Source: Aspidapion aeneum
Lineage: Eukaryota; Arthropoda; Insecta; Coleoptera; Brentidae
Direction: 5' to 3'
DNA length: 64,000 nucleotides
NCBI GenBank assembly: GCA_963576565.1
Contig: OY755042.1
Span: 7,588,372-7,652,371, forward strand
The position numbers were made by a program, and so were the translations under genes. Below are positions 19,789 through 31,426 of the stretch, piece by piece (the first letter of the stretch is position 1; every line of letters starts with the position of its first letter). The notes below the pieces were generated by a model. The model searched no databases and was not told where the DNA came from. It saw only the letters and a program-made list of their open reading frames with translations.

Positions 19789-21572
19789 CCCAAGTAACAT
19801 TATTACCACTCAAGGTTTTATTAATTTGGTTCCTAGGTTATTTAGAGGGTGCTGTTATGGGTTTTAGGATCAATTTGGCTAAAGGGGTGTTATACAACCA
19901 AAAAGTGATTTATAAAGGAAGTATAATAAAACTGATATTCCTTCTGTTCCTTTTAGATACTTTTGGTTTTATTGATTTCTGATTTATAAAGATGGTCTTA
20001 TAAAACCATTTTACCTAAAGTTTTTAAAAAGAAATAAATATAAACTTTGGTCATTTAGTTTTTTTTACTACTTTAGGTCATCACAAAAGTGTTTTATAAT
20101 AGAGCTAAAAGGTTATCTTATATCCTTTTGTTTTTATAGTTACCAGTAGTTTAAAAGTAAATATGATGAGGCGGCCATGTAGAACCCAGTTTCCTTAAGG
20201 TTTTTAAGAGTGGTAAATATAAACTTTAGACTTTTGGTTTTTGCCATTACTTTTAGGCATTTTAAAAAGGTTTTATAGAAAGGCTTAAAGGTAAACTTAA
20301 TTCTTTTGTATTTATAGTTATCCATACTGTATTTTAAATATTATTTAAATAGGCAGCCATATAAAACCTTGTTTCCTTAAGGGTTCTAACAGAAGTAAGT
20401 AAATACTTTCGTGTTTTATTTTTTTTAGGTATTTCTTGTAAAAATAATAGATATACCTAGGTACAGATAGGTACCTACCTATTGCAAGATTGATTATTTA
20501 AAGCCCAATAATTAATAATTGTTGAGTTTCCGTCGTCCTGGGTAGGACACCCAGGCCTAGATACGGCCTGTTTAGGCGGCCAATATAAGAGGTTGCCCTC
20601 CAACCTGCAGGCACAACGAATATCATTGCACTGGCCCTCTCGATTGTGTCGAAATTGCACGATAAAAACATTTAAAAGTGTTGAATTATATGCTTTTAAA
20701 CACTTAAAAACAAATACAAAAAATTTAAGTGAGGTTATGTTGACTATGTTTACATTGTTCTTTTTTGTTGGGTTCATAAGGGCACTCAAAAATCCTTGTT
20801 GCGATACAGTAACAAATAAAACCCAGTTACCACTATAAAACCATAATGGCGCATATAAATTTATTTAAAAGATATTGTAAAGAGAAAATATTTATCTAGT
20901 CGTTTTAGCAGTGTCTTTTAACAATAATTTTACTTTAATTTTGATTTATGTAAACCAAACAGACTTTTTAAATGGTGAATAGTGTAAATGAGTTTTTTTT
21001 AATTTTAAATATTTGTTATTTTGTTATTAAAAAACTATTAAAAAGCATTCTTGAGCTGGCGCGCTTGTTTTGAGATCTTTTCAGATACGATTTTATCAGA
21101 AAAATAAATCTGGCAGGCAATTTGATCATCAACAAAACGAGAAACAAATTATTTTATATAGCCATTGTGAATCTAAAATATCGCCATAGCTTTTTATAGG
21201 AAAACTTCTTTACTCTAAAGGTATTATGGTATTCAACAGAATCGCCAGGATACCAAATTACCAAATCTAGTTTTATAATAGGATAGACGTTTCTGAGTTG
21301 CTTTTAGAACCTGGCACAATAGCTTTAGGCTCTAAAAGGTTCTATACTGGTGGAACCGCTAGAGGGCGAAGCTGGAGTTTATTTCTTATGGTTTTATAGT
21401 GAGTTTAATACATAGGTTGCCACCACCAATTGGGGAGTCCCATTTAGGAGGTCTAAGGGGTATATAAGGGTAATGGGAACGTGCTAGCGACCAAACATTG
21501 AAACTAATGGTTTTAAGGAAAGGCGCTGGCAACCTTTTAGCTTCTGCTATAAATAAAGAAATGTTACTTGGG
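19789..21572. mobile_element. Family F non-autonomous element, copy 1 (TA target)
   Basis: Inverted ends CCCAAGTAACAT and ATGTTACTTGGG are flanked by TA on both sides (19787-19788, 21573-21574). Length is 1784 bp. No transposase is encoded. The left half contains about three diverged tandem units of roughly 180 bp, marked by GGCGGCCAT..AGAACC, CCTTAAGGTTTTTAAGAG, TAAATATAAACTTT and GGCATTTTAAAAAGGTTTTAT. Copies 2 and 3 lie at 28181-29951 and 55627-57476. Open frames inside are repeat artefacts. Confidence 0.88.
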
Positions 21573-21633
21573 TATACACCAATTTAAGAAAAAAGGTGTC
21601 ATTTTTGAGAAAATGCCTTGTTTTATTAAACAA

Positions 21634-22222
21634 AATACTCTGCCAATATATGGGCCCCTAGTTATAGTGTACGTGTGAGCTAATATAACTAAAAACTGAA
21701 ATATATTTTATTCAACTCCAGACTAAATTACCTTTTGTTTATACCCCCACCCTTTTTTTAAAAATAAATTAAAATGTATTTTGTTTAACTGCAGACTCAA
21801 TTACCTTTCATTTGACCTTTGACTGACTCAAATTTTTGAAATCTTCCCCCACTCTTAAAAAAAACAAAAACTAAAATGTATTTTGTTAAACTCCGGACTC
21901 AATTACCTTTCGTTTGATATCACACACGCCATATTTTCACTTAAACTCTAATTTTTAAAATATACCCCCACCCTTTTTTTAAAAATAAATTAAAATGTAT
22001 TTTGTTTAACTGCAGAGTCAATTACCTTTCATTTGATATCACACACGCCATATTTTCACATAAACTCTAATTTTTGAAATCTACCCCCACCCTTTTATTT
22101 GGTTTGTGTTCGGTGGATTGTGTTCATTTTTAAATGGGACCATCTCGACTCAAGACCCAGCCTAGGTACCAAATTTCATTAAAATCGACCAAGCGGTTTT
22201 TGAGTTATGCGCGTTGGTCGTT

Positions 22223-22253
<31 letters not shown>

Positions 22254-22435
22254 TACAGACAGACAGACATACAGACAGACAGACAGACAGACAGACGGCG
22301 CAACAAAAAAGTTTCAAAATCGTCTGAAACGCAAAGATATATAATTTTTTTTTAAATCGGAGCTACTTTTTTTTTCTCGAAATAATTAGGATCACCATAG
22401 CTCACACTACTATAGTATAGTATATGTGTGAGCTA
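21634..22435 (+). mobile_element. Family D element, copy 1, hairpin ends and ACAG microsatellite
   Basis: Starts AATACTCTGCCAATATATGG and ends GTGTGAGCTAAAA. Near each end is a palindrome built from AGCTCACAC...GTGTGAGCT around a TATAGTATA-type core; at this copy's left end only one arm survives. The body has tandem CAATTACCTTTC-GTTTGATATCACACA boxes, then TACCAAATTTCATTAAAATC, then an ACAG microsatellite at about 22226-22296 followed by GGCGCAACAAAAAAGTTTC. There is no ORF except a repeat-driven one. Other copies: 24726-25477 (inverted) and 33271-33984. Confidence 0.82.
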
Positions 22436-22440
22436 AAAAT

Positions 22441-23130
22441 TGGCCATCAGCCGCAAACGGCCGATGAGCAAAAAATTTACAAGTTGTAATAATTTATTAT
22501 TTTTCTTTATTTTGCAAAATTTTTGTTTGAGGCCACCTAAAATCTTGATTTGGTAAGCTATGAGTTTAAGTCGTGGGGTAGTGGTAGCAATGTTTGTTTC
22601 CCACACCGGCGGTCCAAGTTCGATTCCTGGCTAGGTACTTGGTTGTTTGTGTTTGTTTAAAAATGCTTTAACGTTGCGCTAGAACTTTGCGAAACTGGGC
22701 GATTGATCCTGATTGGATGGAAAGTCCCAGTATAAAAGAAAAAAAGAAGATATACCTCTTTGTAATGGCACATTTATTGTGCTTTTGACTGTGTATTCAG
22801 CTGTGGTTAATAACTCGTTGCTATTTTTTTAATTAATATTTTTTAACTTGGGAACACTTAATTTTTTAAATTTCGGATAAACCGGGTTCAAATAACCTTA
22901 ATTTTTTTTTCTAGCAAAATGCATCACAGAATTACCAACTTATGTATTACCAATTACTTTAAAATGTATACAACAATTTAAAAAAATAAGGTGTCGTTTT
23001 TAAGCGAATGCGAATTAACAAAAAAATTATCAGACGCAACCAGCTGATGAGTAAAAAAATTACAAAGTTGTAAAAAAAAATATTTTGCGAAGTTTTTGTT
23101 TGGGGCCACCTTAAATCTTTATTAGGCTGA
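22441..23130 (+). repeat. Direct repeat pair flanking a tRNA-derived SINE
   Basis: About 110 bp at 22441-22555 (GCCGATGAGCAAAAAATTTAC, then GAGGCCACCTAAAATCTTGAT) recurs in diverged form at about 23027-23130. Between them lie the SINE-like sequence and an AT-rich spacer with nothing recognised. Confidence 0.6.
22560..22745 (+). mobile_element. tRNA-derived SINE-like sequence
   Basis: The head has pol III promoter boxes: GGGGTAGTGGTAGCAATG (A-box-like) and GGTCCAAGTTCGATTCC (B box) spaced as in a tRNA. An unrelated body follows, ending in an A-rich AAAGAAAAAAAGAAG tract. It is similar in design to, but distinct from, the SINE at 31670. Confidence 0.6.
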
Positions 23131-23446
23131 ACGCTTAATATAATACACGAATGGCTTGAGCTAGAATTTGCGTAAAAAACAATTACCCACTTTTCATCTG
23201 TTTCACTGCACACGTCGCACAGTGGGCCAGGGATAGCCGGAACCAAAGATTATAGATTATAATTATGCCGGAACCATTGAAATGAGCCCATTGTATTTCG
23301 TAAAAAGAATGTTTTCTTTATATCAGGCTGATTAAGTAGGCCATGAACCTTCAGAAAACAGACAATTGAGCACCCGCTGTTACCATGGAAAAGTCAATAG
23401 TAATTTGTTTAAGTTTGTTGACAGTGTCATTTTGTAAATGTTTTAT
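23131..23446. other. Intron stretch, no gene seen
   Basis: A minus-strand open frame over 22959-23246 has no family resemblance or splice support. Nothing else is recognised. Confidence 0.4.
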
Positions 23447-24045
23447 CAAGGCCAACACAAAAATAGAGGCCACGACCCTGAAAAAATCAGCTGTTCTCCC
23501 GGGGCTGAATTTTACATTGTGTCTTATGGGAGGTCAGACGTTTTTTTAGGATATTTTCAAAATGGCACTACAGATTTCCGCAAAATTTCAGTGAAATATT
23601 CTCAGACACCATCCCGATATTCCACCAAAGGTTTGTAAGGAAGCAACATGATTAAAAGGTTAAAATCTTCAAGATTTAGCATTCCTTATTTTGAATTCAA
23701 ATTACCCGCCATGTACCACATGCCAACTGTTATATTTGACATGTATTTGACTTTATCATATGTGATTGTCACATTTGCTTCTGCTTTAAACTTAAGTTTT
23801 GTGTGAGCTATGAAAAATTAGGGCTTACTATACATTTAAAAAAAATTGTTCTGCCAGAATAAAGTAAAAACAATCTCAAAAACGGCTTTATTAAAAAAAA
23901 ATCAAATATCCATGAACCGTCATTCCAACTTCAATATTTTAAAGACAATCAGCTGTGTCGTAACGTGACCATCAAAAAAAAATCAGCCCCGGATGTGACG
24001 TCAACAAAGTGGAGGATCGTGGGCCCGTCCATTTTGATAGCCCTG
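23447..24045 (-). mobile_element. Family E non-autonomous element, copy 1
   Basis: Ends CAAGGCCAACACAAAA and the inverse-related CAGGGCTATCAAAA, flanked by the direct repeat GTTTTAT (23440-23446, 24046-24052). About 600 bp with no transposase. A CCGGGGCTGA box is repeated in inverse near each end. Copies 2 and 3 at 32052-32662 and 36269-36880 lie in the other orientation. The 6-7-bp matching flanks in all three copies fit an 8-bp hAT-type duplication that has decayed. Confidence 0.8.
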
Positions 24046-24725
24046 GTTTTATTTGTGGAATTTTTCTTTTCAAAAGTGAAGCAGTTTTTTTTAAAGAAAA
24101 GAGTTTCTGACAAAATTCAAAATGCAGGAAGTCAGTAATGGTAAGTTTTTAGGCAAATTTTATAATAAATATGTTACTCTAAAAACTAAGTGTCCCAAAG
24201 AAATTCTAGATTATATTAAGTAATGTCAAAAAATAACGTTAAAAAACAATTTTTCAAATTTATTAAGCAATATGTTATCATTTTAGCATAATTTAGGTAT
24301 GCTGTTAGTACTGTGTATTAAAGGAACATCTTACAGTGTTAGTTGCAAGACAAAATCTTGCTCCCACCTGCTCCATTTTATAAAAATAATTTTTAAAAGT
24401 CTACCAGGTGCACCATAAAAAAAACCGGAAAAATTGCTTTTCGTTAGTAGTTTTGAACTATTTGACCAATTTTAAGGAACAAAGTGTGTTTTGCAGGAAA
24501 CTGGTCAGGCTTGTGTACTGAAGTATTTTTGTTGCGCCCATTTCAAAATTTAAGATGGCCGTTAAGATTAAGCTTGACTATCAAATAAAACCCGTTTTTT
24601 ATTTTACCTATTCCGAGAAATTTTTTACCTTTTTGCTTTTAAATTGCCAGGAAAGCCTTATTTCCGCCACGTATAATGCAAAACCAATTACTAAAATCGG
24701 ATTGATCGTTTCTGTAATATTGTTT
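24046..24725. other. Intron stretch, no gene seen
   Basis: No coding region, tandem repeat or terminal repeat recognised. Confidence 0.4.
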
Positions 24726-24883
24726 TTAGCTCACACATATACTATACTATAGTAGTGTGAGCTATGGTGATCCTAATTTTTTCGAGAAAAAAAAAGTTGC
24801 TCCGATTTCAAAATTTTTTATATATCTTTGCGTTTCAGAAGATTTTGAAACTTTTTGTCGCGCCGTCTGTCTGTCTGTCTGTA

Positions 24884-24914
<31 letters not shown>

Positions 24915-25477
24915 ATGTCTGTCTGTCTGTAACGACCAACGCGCATAACTCAAAAACCGCTTGCCCGATTTTAATGAAATTTGGTACCTAGGCTGGGTCC
25001 TTGGTCGAGATGGTCCCATTTAAAAATGAACAAAATCCACCCAACACAAACCAAATAAAAGGGTGGGGGTAGATTTCAAAAATTAGAGTTTATGTAAATG
25101 TATGGCGTGTGTGATATCAAACAAAAGGTAATTGAGTCTGGAGTTAAACAAAATAGATTTTTGTTTAAAAAAAGGGTGGGGGTAAATTTCGAAAATTAGA
25201 GTTTACGTGAAAATATGGCGTGTGTGATATCAAACGAAAGGTAATTGAGTCCGGAGTTAAACAAAATACATTTTAGTTTTTGTTTTTTTTAGGGGTGGGG
25301 GTAGATTTCAAAAATTTGAGTATAAGTCAAAACATGGCTTGTGGGGTATCACACGAAATGTAATTTAGTCTGGAGTTGAATAAAATATATTTCAGTTTTT
25401 AGTTATATTAGCTCACACGTACACTATAACTATAGTAGCTAGTGTGAGCTTAGGGGCCCATATATTGGCAGAGTATT
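24726..25477 (-). mobile_element. Family D element, copy 2 (inverted)
   Basis: Reads on the minus strand like copy 1. The hairpin end TAGCTCACACATATACTAT is at 24726 and the CCATATATTGGCAGAGTATT end at about 25477, where a second hairpin with AGCTCACAC arms is intact (25428-25450). The CTGT microsatellite occupies about 24858-24931. Confidence 0.82.
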
Positions 25478-26381
25478 TTTTTAATTGTGATGTTAGACTA
25501 ATGCTGGCTGATCTTCGCCCATTTACTCATTAGGTCATTATACAGAAAACGTTAATAACATTTCTTGAATTTTTTTGGAGATTTTAAAAAAATATCGTAA
25601 TTTTTTTTGATCTTGATTAATGAATACTCTGATAAAAAAAATTGTGTGTGCTTAAGACCACACGGCAGACGTGTAAACTTCAACTAGGCGAAATTAATAA
25701 TACTGGCCTTATCTGCATGATCATATCGCTCGCTGACTGTTTCTCTCACAGTTAGTCGACTCGAGCCGACTTACATAGCCGAGGATGACGGCTCAGTTCA
25801 ATTCAGTACCCACAAAAAGTGTTAGACGCGCCTAAAGAAGTTTACACTTCAAAAAATTTAAAAAATTATCTGTTGAAAAAAATCAAAATGTCTTAGGGCG
25901 ATTATTTATTATGTTTTTTCTATTTTCCTAAATATAATTTCCTATCGTTTCGGAATTTTGCGAAAGTAGCATTATTAAATCTATTTTATGATTTAGTAAA
26001 AAAATTTTTTTAATATACAGGTTTACCCTGTATAATAAATATATTTTAAAAGTTTAACTGTGGTCCATTACTTTTAACTTTTTATTGTTGTTTGGTTGTC
26101 GATGTTTTTATAAAATTAATTGATTTACAAAAAGAAATCGAATTAGTCAATCACCTAGAGGCTCCCTGGCCCACTGTGCGTCGGACGGAAAGACGAAAAA
26201 TTTCGTGAAGACAAGAGGTCACGATGTATTTCCCTCCCTTCCTACAACCAGCCCAAATACGGGTCTAAAACAGCGAAAAATATTGCAATATTGTTTACTA
26301 ACATTTCTCGAATAAATTAGTGAAATCGTTGCAAAAAGTAACTGTTTATCAAACTTAAATCAAAATCTGCTCTTTACCTAC
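25478..26381. other. Intron stretch with a small inverted repeat
   Basis: GTGTAAACTTCAACTAGGCG at about 25669 is roughly inverted at 25826-25855 (CGCCTAAAGAAGTTTACAC), suggesting a ~190-bp palindromic scrap. No gene is supported up to the mbc exon. Confidence 0.45.
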
Positions 26382-26596
26382 CTAACGTAGCTCATCGCAA
26401 AAGGCTTTTCATTTTTGTCTTTGGCTTCGTTCGACGACCTGTGCTTGAAAGTAAATTTAATGTAGCTCGTTTTGAATTCTTGAATTAACAACGATATCTT
26501 CAGTGTTTCGTGCCACTGCGGCTTATCTTCATGATAGTATGTTATAGATCTATATTCATCCATGGCCGGGACACCGCTGCCTAAGCTTATGACACA
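26382..26596 (-). CDS. mbc: mbc exon: DHR-1 core
   Basis: A 215-nt exon, acceptor TATATTACAG and donor TTAG|GTAGGT, in phase 0 and out after two bases of a codon. It encodes 71 residues with MDEYRSITYYHEDKPQWHE and FTFKHRSSNEAKDKNEKPFA. DOCK1 has ISEYKSVIYYQVKQPRWFE and FTFRHRSSQDSKDKSEKIFA. DHR-1 binds PtdIns(3,4,5)P3 and recruits the Rac activator to membrane; the basic KHRSS...KDKNEK stretch is in its ligand-facing loops. A Tc1 element begins only 18 bp beyond the acceptor side of this exon, so almost no ancestral intron remains there. Confidence 0.97.
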
Positions 26597-26664
26597 CTGT
26601 AATATAAATATGTACACTGTTGGACAAAAGTGGAGAAACTTTTAAAAAAATTTAATAATGTTAA

Positions 26665-27590
26665 TATTGTCAGGAATGTAAATTTCCCCTGACTGTGCCA
26701 CTGTACGAAAACATCTTGGAAAAGCGAAAAACACAATTATGGTTCTGTTGAGATAAGAAAGTGGTTCCGCCTCCCTCCAAAATGAAAAACATTTGGTTGC
26801 CGCCTACCACACAGCAGATGGTTAATGCTAGAAAACTATTGAAAATTCTAGAGTGGGAGTCGTAATGGTTAAGCGTAGGGATACAGCACGTAGCGAGAGG
26901 GTTTTCCCTTTGAAGTGATTGGACATGGAAATACTGTGAGATAAGAAAATGTTGTCTATAAAATGTATTTTATCTCTGTTTTCGTTTAGGTTTACTTGTT
27001 TAGCTCATTAGCTAGAATGTAAAGTAAATTTTAGCATTATCAGCAACGCCACTGACTTGGTTCCTCCAAGCTCTTCAAAGAGGGAATAATGGATTATTTA
27101 GGTCCAACCTACCGTTTATAAAAACCCAAACTTTGAGAAAACAAGTCGGTAGTTACATTCTAAGTTTTGTTAAATTTAACTAAAACCTCTAAAATTAATT
27201 GTCAGTAAAGAAACATAAGATTTTTATATTTAAAGAGTATTTTGAAGTTTGTTATTTTGGTAAGTTAAAGTTTTATTTTAATATTTTGGGTCTTGTTTGT
27301 TTTATAGGTCATAAGAAAAGTCTTGTAACAATTTGCAAATTGCAACAGAGTTTTATTTTGTATTCATTAAAGTTTGTAACGTATTTAAAACTGTTTCATA
27401 TTTATTTTATTCACATAAGAGATCTACTACGGTACCCTCGTTTAAGGGTTCGATTTAAAATAAAATCATACCCGACAATATTTTTATTTTTTCGCTTGCT
27501 TAGTCTAGATATACTTTTGGTGTTTATCGTACAAAACAAATTGGTAAACAAATTTTTTGTCTCGAAATTGTTTTGGCCGTTTACTAAAAA
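26665..27590. other. Unassigned segment inside the Tc1 left arm, possible solo LTR
   Basis: It starts near TGTCAGGAATGTAAATTTCC and contains a TATA-box-like TTTATAAAAACCC at about 27114. That is the look of a retrotransposon LTR, but no terminal CA plus target duplication can be fixed. The plus-strand open frame at 27199-27597 is AT-driven and not a recognised protein. Confidence 0.3.
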
Positions 27591-27714
27591 AGAATGATTT
27601 TTTGCTGGACAAAAGTGGAGAAACAAAAAAGTTTATAAATATTTTTCAATAATTTCTGTATTTGATTTTGATCAGTCTATCTGTTTTACGTTGCTATATC
27701 AAAACGCCGCGCGG

Positions 27715-30375
27715 TATAAATTTGTCGGAACAATTAAAACAAAAATTTTTTGATTTTTACAAAAGTGGTGTCAAACAGGTGGATATTGCAAATCACAAAT
27801 CAGTTGTTTCAAAGAGAATATCAAACTCGTGGTACCCTGCGGCATCAATTTTAAAGAAACTAGGCGATGTGGCAATATGTTCAAAGACGGTTCAGAGAAG
27901 ATTGATAGATCGCGGTTTATTTATTAGAAGATCTGTCAAAAAGGCAATGATTTCCAATAAAAACCGGAAGGCCCGATCGATATTTGCTAAAAAATATTTA
28001 CCCTGGACTGTAGAAAATTGGAAAAAAAGTGCTGTTTTCTGACGAAAGCAAATTTAATTTATTTGGTTCTGACGGAATTGTTGGGTTCACCGTCCTGTTG
28101 GCAAAAGATATCATCCCAAGTGCACCAGATCCACGGTGAAGCACGGAGGCGGGTCAGTCATGGTTTAGGGTTGTGTTTTACCCAAGTAACATTATTTTAT
28201 TAATTTGGTTCCAAGGTTATTTAGAGGGTGCTGTTATGGCTTTTAGGATCAATTTGGCTACAAAAAGGTAATTTATATTCCCAATTACCTAAAGAGATGT
28301 TATACAACCAAAAAGTGTTCTTCTGTTCCTTTTAGATACTTTTGGTTTTATTGATTTCTGATTTATAAAGATGGTCTTATAAAACCCCTTTACCTAAAGT
28401 TTTTAAAAAGAAATAAATAAAAGCTTTGGTCTTTTAGTTTTTTCATTACTTTAGGTCATAACAAAAGTGTTTTATAATATAGCTAAAAGGTTACCTTATA
28501 TCCTATTGTTTTTGTAGTTACCAGTAGTTTAATAGTAAATATGATTATATAGGCGGCCATATAGAACCTAGTTTCCTTAAGGTTTTTAAGAGTGGTAAAT
28601 ATAAACTTTAAACTTTTGGTTTTTGCCATTACTTTTAGGCATTTTAAACAGGTTTTATTGGAAGGCTTAAAGGTAAACTTAATTCTTTTGTATTTTTGGT
28701 TACCCATAGCTGCATATTAAATATTATTTAAATAGTCGGTCATATAAAACTTTGTTTCCTTAAGGGTTCTAACAGAAGTAAATAAATACTTTCGTATTTT
28801 AGTTTTTACTAGTACTAGTACAGATTGGTACCTACCTATTGCAAGATTAATTATTTATTATCCTCCTGGGTAGGGCACCCAAGCCTAGATAAGGCCTGTT
28901 TAAACGGCCAATATAAGAGGTTCCCCTCCAACCTGCAGGCACAACGGATATCATTGCACTGGCCCTCCTGATTGTGTGCAAATTGCACGATAAAAAACAT
29001 TTAAATATAACACAACAGTTTAAAAAACAAATACAAAAAATTTAAGTGAGGTTATGTTCACTATGTTTACCTTCTCTTTTTTATTGGTTTGATAAGCGCA
29101 CTCAAAAATCCTTGTTGCGATAGAGTAACAAATAAAACCAAGTGACCACTATAAAACGATAATGGCGTATATAGAATTATTTTAAAAATATTGTAAACAG
29201 AAAATATTTATCTAGTTGTTTTAGCAGTGTTTTTTAACAATAATTTTTCTTTAATTTTGATTTATGTAAACCAAACAGACTTTTTTAATGGTGAATAGTG
29301 TAAATTATTTTTTTTTATTTTTAATAAAATTCAGTTATCAAAAAACTATTAAAAAGCATTTGTGAGCTGGCGCGCTTGTTTTGAGAGCTTTTCAGATACG
29401 ATTTTATCAGAAAAATAAGTCTGGCAGGCAATTTGATGATCCACAAAACGACAAACTCCTCATATATAGGTATATTTTTATGTGATACAATAATTTTGGG
29501 ACTCTGACATTTTTGGCAATTTTATGACCTAAATTTATTTATATAGCCATTGTGAATCTAAAATATCGCTAAAGCTTTTATAGGAAAAATTTTTTACTCT
29601 AAAGGTATTATGGTATTCAACAGAATTGCCAGAATACCAAATCTAGTTTTATAACAGGATAGAGGACGTTTCTGAGTTTCTTTTAGAACCTGGCATAATA
29701 GCTTTAGGCTCTAAAAGGTTCTATACTGGTGGAACCGCTAGAGGGCGAAGCTAGCGTTTATTTCTTATGGTTGTATAATGAGTTTAATACATAGGTTGCC
29801 ACCACCAATTGGGGAGTTCCATTTAGGAGGTCTAAGGGGTATATAAGCGTAATAGGAACGTGCTAGCGACCAAACATTGAAACTAATGGTTTTAAGGAGA
29901 GGCGCTGGCAACCTTTTAGCTTCTGCTATAAATAAAGAAATGTTACTTGGGTAGGGTATGGTACGGGACCACTGTTTGTTATTGATGGAATTTTGAATCG
30001 GTTTAGATACATGGATATCTTGAAGAATGAAATGTTGCCATAAGCAGAAGAAAATTTACCGGTTAATTAGGTTTATCAACAAGACAATAACCCAAAACAC
30101 AATTCTAGAGTGGTAAGGGATTGGTTTCAAGAGGAACAGGTCACTTAATGGACTTTCCCGCGCAAAGTCCTGATTTAAATATTATTGAAAACCTTTGGGA
30201 ACACTTGGATCGTGAAGTCAGAAAACATCCAATACACAATAAGCAAGATTTAGTAAGAATTTTGAACGAAACTTGGAAAAATATTTCTCCAGATTTTACG
30301 AATAAATTATTAGAGTCAATACCAAAAAGACTTCAGGAAGTTATTAAGAATAAGGGGTTTTCCACGCATTATTAA
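27715..30375 (+). pseudogene. Tc1 DD34E transposase, split by family F copy 2
   Basis: Pieces in order: an N-terminal HTH-like LSEQLKQKFFDFYKSGVKQ; KTVQRRLIDRGLFIRRSV; a frameshift, then the first Asp in LFSDESKFNLFG; a TAG in place of the usual Trp codon; insertion of family F at 28181-29951; YGTGPLFVIDGILN; the second Asp in VYQQDNNPKHNS; a frameshift near 30148; then the Glu in QSPDLNIIENLW about 34 residues later. It ends KNKGFSTHY. Three stops and two frameshifts make it inactive. Confidence 0.9.
28181..29951. mobile_element. Family F element, copy 2, inside a Tc1 transposase gene
   Basis: The ends CCCAAGTAACAT and TGTTACTTGGG are intact, with TA on both sides (28179-28180, 29952-29953). 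Removing the element and one TA restores the transposase reading ...CVLGYGTGPL. Length is 1771 bp, structure as in copy 1. Confidence 0.92.
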
Positions 30376-30488
30376 TTTGCTAAAAATATATCATTTCTTT
30401 GTAGCAAAAAAAAAGTTTCTCCATTTTTGTCCAATAATTTTTAAGAATATATATTTTTTTATTTTTCAATACAATATTTTTTTAAAAA

Positions 30489-31217
30489 ACGTGAAATTTC
30501 GTACCCGTGAATTTAAAAATCAAACAAGTTTCATGGCTAATCGGGCAAAAAGGAGTTTTTTGTTTCCCTTATATTTTTCCGTGATAAAAGAAAACAACTA
30601 TAGTCCGTGACCTACGACAGCTCTTTGTCTTTTCACACGGAAAAATATAAGGGAAACAAAAAACTCCTTTTTGCCCGATTAGCCATGAAACTTGTTTGAT
30701 TTTTAAATTCACGGGTACGAAATTTCACGTTTGTTAGTATTATTTGGCTTAAAAATTCCGTTGATTGACGCTCACTGTCTTGATGACGGGTAAAAATGCA
30801 AAATGCGTTGATCCGGCCTGAAAAGACAAAGAGCTGTCGTAGGTCACGGACTATAGTTGTTTTCTTTTATTTGCATTCGATCTTTTCATTGATCGATATT
30901 GTATAGCAGTGTTTTCCCTGCTTTTGGTTTTTTGTTTCTCTCGTATCTCGGTAGATGGCGCCTCTTGCTATAGTTCGCTCACTAATTACATTTAATTAGA
31001 GACAAAACCGTCTGATTAACTTCGCAAGATTTGTCACTTGACCAGCAGTGTTCTGAGGAGTCCCATAAGGACGAAACGGTTAACTGTCAACACATTAGGT
31101 GTCCATTAGATCTTGGACCCCCGTGAGGTTAAGCTTTCAAGCTACCCACGGAAAAATATAAGGGAAACAAAAAACTCCTTTTTGCCCGATTAGCCATGAA
31201 ACTTGTTTGATTTTTTT
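30489..31217. repeat. Palindromic copy of the ~496-bp repeat
   Basis: The first 145 bp (from ACGTGAAATTTCGTACCC) turn back at about 30590-30640 into a full inverted unit running to 31217 (ending at an AAACTTGTTTGATTTTT-type edge). It sits in the right arm of the Tc1 element and so is younger than it. Confidence 0.82.
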
Positions 31218-31426
31218 AAAACTTTGATTGTATTAGATTCTTTGTTTTATTGCTACTCACCTTATATTATAAAAAATATATTCAAATACGTTAAATAAAA
31301 ACTATATTATGTAAAAAAAAGTTTCTCCACTTTTGCCCCACAGTGTATATGGTAAATTAGTGAAAATAGCAAAAACAAATAATTTTCTATTGATCTCAAA
31401 TCTACTAGCACATTAAAATGCCTTAC

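Larger units (their letters stand above)
26615..31345 (+). mobile_element. Tc1 element with nested insertions, TA TSD
   Basis: Terminal repeats CACTGTTGGACAAAAGTGG (26615) and CCACTTTTGCCCCACAGTG (ending 31345) lie between TA dinucleotides (26613-26614, 31346-31347). Internal copies of the same ~20-bp repeat sit at about 27606 and 30413-30433 just outside the transposase gene. They are either the second binding sites of an IR/DR-type end or the ends of an inner Tc1. Nested inside are an unassigned ~0.9-kb segment (about 26665-27590), family F copy 2, and a palindromic copy of the 496-bp repeat (30489-31217). Confidence 0.85.

Noticed and set aside
22134..22355. Open frame with (RQTD)n and its mirror at 24762-25019
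   Set aside because: Produced by the ACAG microsatellite inside family D. The same text appears in all copies with no coding conservation.
27199..27626. Opposed open frames of 132 and 71 residues
   Set aside because: AT-driven composition, no family resemblance, located inside a Tc1 arm.
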